Source: Bicyclus anynana
Lineage: Eukaryota > Arthropoda > Insecta > Lepidoptera > Nymphalidae
Assembly: GCF_947172395.1 (NCBI RefSeq)
Contig: NC_069105.1
Span: forward strand, 5,253,362-5,317,361
Length of the DNA stretch: 64,000 bases
Direction: 5' to 3'
Shown: one piece after another, positions 56,601 through 64,000 of the stretch
How positions within the stretch are numbered: the stretch's first letter is position 1
Layout of the letters: each line of letters opens with the position of its first letter
Notes under the pieces: generated by a model
What the model saw: only the letters and a program-made list of their open reading frames with translations
The model's database searches: none
Told to the model about the DNA's origin: nothing
Translations under genes and position numbers: made by a program

Positions 56601-59600
56601 GGCATAAGTTAGTTATTTCTGCATATCGTCTCCAAAGAGTAAAAAAATCTTTTGTAGGTTTGGGTGTACTCTTCTATAATAAGATCCCCAAGACTGTGAT
56701 GGACCTGCCAATGCATAGCTTTAAGCAATGTGTTAAAAAACATTTACTTAGTCGAGGGTACTACAACATTGATGAGTTCCTTAATGATAAAGATGCTTGG
56801 AGGCCGTTGGATCAGCTTCCACCTTCACACAGAAAGTAAAACTATAAGAAATGTAAACAGTAATTGTTATCAATTGTAAATTATAATACTGTATGACTTT
56901 TTCAAAAGAGCAACTGTTGAGTTTCTTGCCGGTATCTTCTCAGCAGAACCTGCCTTCCGAACCGGTGGTAGAATCTTTACAAATAGTCAACTGACGTGTC
57001 AAAAGTGCTTGTAAACTGAGCCTACTTGAAATAAATGATTTTTGATTTTGATTTTTTGATTTTGAACCCAGAAGACTCTGTTGAGATCCACTACACTACC
57101 AACTGCACTCATAGAGGTCGACAAAAATTTACCCTCACTTTAAAAAACTCTTTTCTCATACTCTAAGTTTCTGTTTTAGGAAGAATTACAAAATCAATGC
57201 GGGAGACGCAAAGTAGGGTATAGTCCGCACCCGCCAGTCAACGGGCCCACTCAGGTGGGCGACTGGCCCTGGCACGCCGCCGTGTACGAGGTAGGGCCCG
57301 TGCCCAACGGGACCTGCCACGTGTCGCAGAAGTACATCTGTGGGGGAACCCTGATCGCCAACAACTTTGTCTTGACAGGTAAATTATAAGAAAGGGTTTT
57401 TGGTGCTTAGATGGGGAAATACTGAGCGATTTGTATATTCACGATCATTTGTATTTCATGTAAATGATTAGGTAATTAAATACCAGCAAAATCTCTCTAT
57501 AACTTGCTTAAAGACCTTGGCCTCACTAGAACAGCAGCAAGTTCTTTATTAGAAAGGGTATCCAAAGCGGCCCAAGTAGGATCTTACCAAATTTGGCTTG
57601 GCAGGGAGAACAACACGGGCGGAAAAGAAGTGATAGTTATCTGTCAAGGACGTCCTTAACCCTACACCATCGGTCACATGTCCGGGGATCTGTTTGGGGA
57701 TTTTCTCTTCCACATGATGGACCCAGCATCCGCACGATGAATCCATGGAATGCTAAGATACGCGTCTCTCTCATATTGTTAAAATATAATGGATTTTACT
57801 GAATCACTCTACTGGTTAAAATAGCATGAAAAGCCGTTCAGTAGTTTATAATGGTTACTTCGATAATTTACAGTTGCTCATTGTGTTGTGCTCATCAAAC
57901 AGTCTAAAACGTTGAATGCGTTGGTGGGACTCGGAAAATATCATTTGGAGCGAGGCGATGAAAATTCCGTGGAAATGGACGTAAGTACACTTTTACACGA
58001 ATTTGAATCGAATCGAATTTGAACTTCATGCTTAGGATACCAAAATTAAAATGTCACTAACAGTTAAGTTGCCATGAAAATGACCGATGTCGCAGCGCTG
58101 TTAGGTACTCTGTACCGACTCTTAAATCTATGCAGCGCTGTGCCACGAGTGCCACATACTTTTTGTGATCCGGCGGCCAAAACTGGAACTAACGTTACTG
58201 TGATTGCCATTTTGCTAAACAAATACTAATAGCGTAACAACATCGTTCCCTTACCGGACCAGTGTGCCTAGTGGCAGTTTACATGTGACTATCACGTAAC
58301 CGTAAACGCAAATTTCTAAGGAATTGAAATATTTGAGCAGTAGCGCCACTAGATGGCGCTGTTTAAGTATCAGTATGAAAACATTAAAAACTGCCACTAG
58401 GCACACAGATAACTTTTCAACAAAAAAAAACTTCGATAAAGTATTTAGTTCTACCGATCCTAAACACTTATTAATTCTGCCGTCCTTACTCACTTACCAC
58501 CTAACTTCCACGTCTTCTTCATTTAAATTTTGCTTGTTTGTAGGTTGAAGAGATCATCATCCACGAGAACTACCAGTTGTTGGCCTTCGATGTGGCTCTG
58601 CTGAAGCTCAAGTCGCCGGTGGAGTTCACCGACTACATCCAGCCCGCGTGTCTGTGGCGGACGGAGACGCTCTCAGCTGACGACGCTGTGACAGGCACTG
58701 TAAGTGTACAGATGAACAGCTGACGGTAAAAACAGATTATCTAGCTGACTTTTTCGACCACGGTGGCCAACCTCATGTTGAGATTAACCATATACGCAGG
58801 AGATGTTGTAGTGCACAGGTGTAGGCACAAGCACAGGTGCACTCTCGTAGTCCGATGGGACGGTAGACCGACACGACCGTTGAGAGTTGAGGTGCAAACC
58901 GAGAACTTTTTGTGCTTTCCAAGGGACGGGGAATGTTCTAACACCGCCAGCTTCCCAACTCTAGGCCAATTAAGATTTTTCTTGTAAGAAAAATCCCAGT
59001 AACGTATTATCTTGTTGACCTGACGCAGGATTCGAACCCAGGACCTCATTGAATGAAAGAGGAATGCCACCCATAAATCCACCATCATACAGAAAAAGCT
59101 AGGCTTCTTTGGACATCTGTAAAGAGGCGCTCAGTTTTCTTTTCGACAACTGTAAACAGGCGCTCAGTTTTCGTTTTGGTTAGACGACATAGTCTCAGGC
59201 AGATGGACAGTGGACCGGACTCAACTATCCATCTACTGAAGCGAATCGTAAAAGGTAGGAGAGAGGTATCGCGTACTGTCAAACTTCTGGTGTGGCTGAA
59301 CCGAAGATGGCTCGCAGTGATACTGATAATGTCAAGTGCAAACGTTTGTCGTAGTTGGTGGGCTGGGGCACCACCAACGAGGAAGACCTGTCGCAGACGC
59401 TGCAGCAGGTCAACCTGCCGCTGGTGGCGCACGAGGTGTGCGTGCTGAGCAACTTGCGCGCCATTGTACACCTGCACGATGCCTTCTGCGCTGGGTACCA
59501 TAATAATGGTAAATCAGTTTATCGATCCACCTATCGATTCATCCATCCACCCGTCTATCTATCACTCCATATAAATATCAATCTATCAGTATGTATGTAT

Positions 59601-60867
59601 GTATGTCTTACTATTTATAATACATCTGTTTTACTATTTATCTATCGCACTATCACTATCACATTGCATCGAGTACCATAACAATAGTATATATGTTTAT
59701 CAAGCAATCTATCAATTTAACCACCTATCTATCTATCTATCTGTCTGGCTGACTTTTTTTATATCTATCTTTCTCTCTATGTCGGTCTATCTATCACACC
59801 ATCTCATATCAGCACCATTCCTGCGAAGGACAACATAATAACGGTAAGTCTATCTATCTATCGATCTATCTATCTACCTATTTGTCTTTCTATCTATCAA
59901 TCCATCTATTTATCTATACTAGTATTATAAAGCTGAGGAGTTTGTTTGTTTGTTTGAACGGTCTGATTTGAAAAAATATTTCAGTGTTAGATAGCCCATT
60001 TATCGAGGAAGGCTATAGGCTTTATATTATCCCCGTACTCCTGCGGGAACGGGAACCACGCGGCCAGTCAGTTGATATAGTTAGTAGATATCCGCTAAGA
60101 ACGGATTTTGCGACAGCGCCGGATTAAAGTATATTCTTGTATAATACAGGTTGTTTTATTTATTAATAAATAATAAATTAAAATTAAACTGAATTTTTTA
60201 TGGTTATTTACACGATACAAAAACATAAACGGACTTTATAAAAGTTTCCCGGACTAATCTTTGAAAAGACTGAATCGATTTGAACGAGACTTTTACTGGA
60301 AGATAGAGGAGATAGAGGATGTTATTGAGCAATTGAGCAACATAACATAGATCAAATGTTTCCATGGAATTTGTAAAAAAAAATAATTATTCGCGGGCGA
60401 TGCCGCGTTCGTTAACTTATTATTTACTGTGGCTGTAATTAAAGTTATAATATTAATAATAATATTGAATTACAGGAACCTCTCCATGTACTGGTGACAG
60501 CGGGGGTGCATTTCAGGTAAGGGTTCTCATGCGGTTTTGTTAGCGAGGACATTGTTGAATATTGTTAGATTTATTTTTATTTAAATGTCTCTGCCCACTT
60601 CTCACACCACTCGTGGAGTGCGTGAACTGTAACAATTAAATATACTTTGTTATTGTTTTTCAGATATTTGTTCCACATATGGAACAGAATGTTAGTGGGC
60701 ACGTGACCGGCACATGGCACGTGCGGGGGGTCCTGTCCAAGGGGCTGCGCAGCGACAACCCCTCGCCCGAGACCCCCGATCAGATGTGCGACGAGAACCA
60801 ATACGCGATATTCACCGACACGACCCCCTACATTGACTGGATACTTGATAAAATTAGTTATTCGTAA
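53663..60867 (+). CDS. SP-D: secreted gd-like serine protease with intact catalytic triad (9 exons, about 454 aa)
   Basis: Exons: 53663-53923, 55337-55522, 55891-55947, 57180-57378, 57874-57980, 58544-58699, 59355-59508, 60476-60516, 60664-60867; every junction is GT-AG and the phases sum to one frame. The start is the ATG giving MVKIVLALCGLLAVAGS, a clear signal peptide. Exons 1-3 carry the N-terminal module (EYPCKDVNDITVMLDPG; GDSFTIRFSEE; SFSIDDVPYC). The protease domain has QCGRRKV, VGDWPWHAAVYE, ICGGTLIANNFVLT, VAHC (His), AFDVALLKL (Asp), IQPACLWRT, LVGWGTTNEED, DAFCAGY and CTGDSGGAFQ (Ser). The residue at the position of trypsin Asp189 appears to be Ser, suggesting chymotrypsin-like specificity. 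No Arg/Lys directly precedes the expected activation point (HPPVNG), unlike standard zymogens. An AATAAA at 61001 lies 134 bases after the stop. Likely an extracellular cascade protease; its substrate is unknown. Confidence 0.88.
54430..55240. mobile_element. Interspersed element bounded by AGGGTTCCGTA / TACGGAACCCT
   Basis: It starts TTTAGGGTTCCGTAATTCAC and ends CTACGGAACCCTACACAGCG, giving short inverted ends, and includes the GGAACCCTTATAGTTTCGCC block common in lepidopteran genomes. It lies in intron 1 of SP-D. An end fragment of the same family is near 20,610-20,645 (cgcgcagtgtagggttccgtag). Its class is uncertain. Confidence 0.6.
55676..55750 (+). mobile_element. tRNA-derived SINE head fragment in SP-D intron 2
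   Basis: The bases 'gcccagtgactatgagcact' and 'ggttcgaatccaggccgggg' resemble A- and B-box regions. A short fragment. Confidence 0.45.
56348..57064 (+). mobile_element. 5'-truncated LINE, copy 2, in intron 3 of SP-D
   Basis: Frame 56357-56839 encodes the same 160-residue LINE tail as copy 1 with two substitutions (I/V in NSIVY, S/P in AWRPLD), followed by the same 3' UTR and a TTTTGA-type tail ending near 57,064. It sits between SP-D exons 3 and 4, in the same orientation as the gene. Confidence 0.8.
57478..57775 (+). mobile_element. Degenerate retroelement coding fragment, copy 4, in SP-D intron 4
   Basis: It encodes KSLYNLLKDLGLTRTAASSL and then GRENN, continuous with the family seen in copies 1-3, and then decays. 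Confidence 0.5.
58262..58406. mobile_element. 145-bp MITE with 19-bp inverted ends in SP-D intron 5
   Basis: GTGTGCCTAGTGGCAGTTT at the left is exactly inverted as AAACTGCCACTAGGCACAC at the right. The interior is non-coding. Confidence 0.75.
58745..59095 (-). mobile_element. tRNA-like SINE or related element in SP-D intron 6
   Basis: Read on the minus strand, 'gtcctgggttcgaatcctgc' is a B box; the body 'ctctcaacggtcgtgtcggt' is unlike families 1 and 2. It is a single copy here, so its boundaries are approximate. Confidence 0.45.
59565..59930 (+). repeat. (TCTA)n-rich microsatellite tract in SP-D intron 7
   Basis: Interrupted tctatctatcta and tatgtatgtatg runs fill most of the first half of the intron. 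Confidence 0.85.
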
Positions 60868-61000
60868 CACCAGTTATTTTTCTCCAAAATGCCGTCTTTT
60901 CATTGGCTATCCTAAACCTATTGGCAAACCTAACCTAAACATTAAAAAAACTAGTATCAGATTTAGATTATACCTTATAAACAGATTTGAATAATAAGTA

Positions 61001-61006
61001 AATAAA
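61001..61006 (+). promoter_or_regulatory. Probable poly(A) signal of SP-D
   Basis: AATAAA 134 bases after the SP-D stop codon, the first canonical hexamer downstream. Confidence 0.5.
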
Positions 61007-62783
61007 TATTCATATTGTTTTAACCGATTTAAAAACAGAGGGTATTTAAAAAAAGGAATCCGTCGAAAGTTCTTTCTACTTCTTGGGCAAGTAGGGTAAA
61101 GTCTTATGGACATAATTATTAATAAATATATTAATAAATATATTTTCTTTCTTTCATTCTTCCTTTACCCGCCATTCTCCAAAAAAAAACTTAGAAAGAT
61201 AATTTTTTTGTAAATAACTTAAAAATAAATGGAAATGTATGATTCCCGATTGTCAAAAACTAACCTAACCTAATATTAAATAAAGGTGGGATTAAAGACT
61301 GTCTGAGAAGCGATTTCGAAAACTATTATATTTAAAAGGGTAGGTATGAGTACTCCTCAGATGGTCCTAATAGGACCCTACTATGCCATTAAGATATGAC
61401 ATAACATTATAAAACCGGAAAAATTTAGGGATTTCTTCAAAATTTATAAGCATATTCTTGAAGTAATTTCAGTATTTTACCGTCCTATGTACACCGTGCA
61501 AGTTTCACCGCCTGTAAGCCATTTATTAGTCCAATACAAGAAACCCTTTAACAATATTAAAAACATACATACAGCCGAACGTAGAACCTCCTCCTTTTTG
61601 GAAGTCGGTTAAAAATGACGCTTGCGCTAACACGCTAGCAAGAAAAAATATTAAATTTATGAAAAAATTTAAACATCCTGTTTAATTCTATTTCTTAAGT
61701 ATTGAAGTCATTGAACTTGACCTAGTTTAGGCTAAAGTAAACGACCTCAAAGGGACCAAAGAGTCGCATAGCGACGTGGCAGCGAATAATCTTAAAAAAA
61801 ATCGATTTTTGAAAGTTTGTTTCAATCGTAACTCATTGAATTGTACTTTGTTTTATTATAATAACACTAATGGATAATATAAATTAGGTACATAATGTGG
61901 GGATTTCGGCTTAAGATGAAGGAAACTATATGGTTTATATGGTATTTAGACTGGCGTATTTAAATAGATATGTACGAGGATGTATCATTTCCGTTTAATA
62001 ATTAGTTGGGGAAAACCTGCGAGTATTTATTTAAACCAACAACAAATTAAAATATTATTACTATATTAATATCAATTTATTTTTGGAATTCAGTTGCAAA
62101 AGTTCAGAAATAAACATTACAAATTTTAACAATTTTGTAATTGTGGTATTGTTTCGTTTTTCACCATTTTGTGTAAATGTGGCCGTATTTTATACTCAGT
62201 AATAAATTATAATAATTATGTCAAATTTGAAGTTTTTTCTTTACCTCTGGAAATTCCTGTTTATCTAGTAAATATTGTATTTTATGATCTATCGAAAATT
62301 CTACTAACGTGATTGCAGCATTTTATTTTTTATTCTTCTTGTAGGAATAAATGTATTGGGTAACACTCTTTCATTTTGACGAATTTTTCAATAATAAACC
62401 GGACCTTAAGTGAGCCAAAGAGTTAAAAGAGTAAATGAGATCTTTAAAAGAGCAACTGTTGAGTATTAATTTACTAGAAATACTGGCTGTTTTTCGTGCA
62501 TTTGCCAAAAAATGCTGGTGCGCGCAATTCGCTATCTGTGAAAAAGTAAAAATTATTCCGCGCGCTTTTTCTTTTCGCTGCATTGTTTTAATTTTAAAAT
62601 ATCAAGTAGTGATGAATTTATTAATTCGATACTGTTGGAAGTCCCAAAGGTAGTGTAAAAAAGCTACGTGCCCGAAAAATCTACAGATAGATACTTCAAG
62701 CCTATAAAAATTTCATCGTATTATGGAAAACAAGCAAAATTGCAAATTAATTTTCAGAAAGTGTGTTCAAAATAAAACGTCGT
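61007..62783. other. SP-D to SP-E spacer, left part
   Basis: AT-rich, with one 'cctcctttttggaagtcggt' repeat end at 61,565-61,614. No gene. Confidence 0.5.
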
Positions 62784-62796
62784 ATGACATATATGT

Positions 62797-63106
62797 CATC
62801 AACCCATATTCAGCTCACTGCTGAGCTCCAGTCTCCTCTCAGAATGAGAGGGGCAAGGCCATTAGTCCATCACGCTGGCCCAATGCGGATTGGCAGACTT
62901 CACACACGCAGAGAATTAAGATAATTCTCTGGTATGCAGGTTTCCTCACGATGTTTTCCTTCACCGATTGAGACACGTGATATTTAATTTCTTAAAATGC
63001 ACACAACTGAAAAGTTGGTTGGAGGTGCATGCCCCGGACCGGATTCGAACCCACACCCTCCGGAATCGGAGGCAGAGGTCATATCCACTGGGCTATCATG
63101 GCTACA
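62797..63106 (-). mobile_element. Full-length tRNA-derived SINE (family 2) with 13-bp target duplication
   Basis: Read on the minus strand it begins TGTAGCCATGATAGCCCAGT, with a Pol III B box GGTTCGAATCC. It is flanked by the exact 13-bp repeat ATGACATATATGT at 62784-62796 and 63107-63119. It is the best-preserved of several copies in the window. Confidence 0.88.
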
Positions 63107-63119
63107 ATGACATATATGT

Positions 63120-63858
63120 GCGCTTTGATAATTACAGCCTCTGCTTACTTGTAACCCTCGCCTACCGCTCGGGCCAGCAATATCGCCTCGGCTGTAATTT
63201 TCAATTTACCGCACTTATATGTACTATTAAATCGTCGACTGCTGCATCGTTAGTTCATAATACTCTCTGCGTTAGTTCCAGATTTGGCCTCCACGTCAAA
63301 GAAGTTCGTGGCACTATACCAGAAATCATAGGCGTTTATGACTATATTATGACTATGTACATATAATTATAAATAAATAGTTTTTATTACTATAATAGCA
63401 TAGTAGTAATAAGGTAAACGAGAATGTGAGTCACCGTTAGTTGAATGATTGCCCTGACATCTAACCTAACAGACGTATTAATCACAGTGTTCAATGAATT
63501 AAGTATTTAATTCTCAATTTACGTTATTGTACGTAGAATTCGGTGTTGCTTTCACATAACTTTTATTTTCTTTACATCATTTTAAACTGTGTTAGTTCAA
63601 GCTACCCGCAAAAACAGTGCAAAAGAGTTGTTTTCTTAAATGGTGTGCTATACTGGTATCTTGTTTTAATATCCATATTTGGCTGCTTTATAATTATAAT
63701 ACACTTACGTACCTATTTATTGATGACTGGTTACTATATCATTGTTATGAACATGTAAAGTGATAGTTTAAAAAATCGATTGGAATTATAGTTTTCTTCA
63801 AAGTTTCTACTCTACAAATATTGTAGTAAGGATTTGGTTCTTGCAACTTGTGGTGGCG
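63120..63858. other. SP-E 5' flank
   Basis: No repeat or exon recognised; contains the presumed SP-E promoter. Confidence 0.45.
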
Positions 63859-64000
63859 ATGAGTCCGCTGGCGCTGGCGCTGGTGTGGCTGCAGCTGGCG
63901 CGCGGCGACAGCGCGTGGGCGCCGCTGGAGGGCCTGCCGCTGGCCTGCGCGCACCCCTGCCGGCACTCGCGCGCCGTCGCGCTTTGGATGGAGCCCGGCC
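63859..64000 (+). CDS. SP-E: first exon of a fifth cluster member (partial, runs off the window)
   Basis: The ATG opens MSPLALALVWLQLARGDS, a signal peptide, followed by an N-terminal module start with the cluster pattern: LACAHPCRHSRAVALWMEPG aligns with VYPCKNTEDITAWIKPG of SP-A and EYPCKDVNDITVMLDPG of SP-D. It has the same orientation as SP-D and follows it after 3 kb. The exon is strikingly GC-rich (codons ending mostly in G or C) compared with the first exons of SP-A to SP-D, so it may be an older or differently evolving member. Whether it keeps the catalytic triad cannot be seen here. Confidence 0.7.
   Translation, partial: MSPLALALVWLQLARGDSAWAPLEGLPLACAHPCRHSRAVALWMEPG

Noticed and set aside
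59085..59501. A 138-codon minus-strand frame opposite SP-D exon 7
   Set aside because: Shadow of the conserved protease exon on the plus strand.

Overview
This 64-kb window is insect nuclear DNA, almost certainly lepidopteran; the species cannot be told from the window. It is AT-rich, its genes are split by short-to-medium GT-AG introns, and the spaces between genes are packed with repeats typical of moths and butterflies: tRNA-derived SINEs with 'cctccgtggcgcagtggta'-type heads, RTE-like LINE tails ending in tcatcatcat, a 5'-truncated LINE with a TTTTGA-repeat tail, hAT remnants and foldback MITEs. Coding exons were joined by hand from splice signals, exon phase and paralogue comparison; no alignment tool was used.

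Layout. 1-6,600: repeats only, including two GC-rich tandem arrays and a GTAGGG-rich minisatellite. 6,600-10,430: AT-rich, repeat-poor DNA downstream of the next gene. 10,430-12,883 (-): the kelch, first FN3 and low-complexity parts of Host cell factor (HCF). 14,324-14,394 (+): an orphan first exon of a THAP zinc-finger gene, divergent from HCF. 14,641-15,842: a 1.2-kb foldback element with about 230-bp arms. 15,843-23,230: repeats, including a truncated LINE.

23,738-64,000 holds the main interest: a cluster of five related secreted serine-protease-like genes, called SP-A to SP-E here. Each has an N-terminal module with a 'PC...' start (resembling the gastrulation-defective type, not a CLIP domain) followed by a trypsin-fold domain, in nine exons with conserved phases. 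A, B and C are on the minus strand; D and E are on the plus strand, divergent from C. SP-D keeps the full His/Asp/Ser triad. SP-C keeps His and Asp but has Ser to Gly. SP-A and SP-B have lost all three (Tyr, Gln, Gly). A and B are a recent tandem duplication of about 8-9 kb that shares an old RTE fossil and an intronic minisatellite. SP-E is cut by the window end after the start of its first exon.

Functional inference: one potentially active extracellular protease sits among catalytically dead homologues. Insect serine protease homologues with GDGG in place of GDSGG are known cofactors in melanization and Toll-type cascades, so the cluster may encode an enzyme plus pseudoenzyme cofactors. Intergenic and intronic space carries hAT, MITE, SINE and LINE insertions, some with exact target-site duplications.
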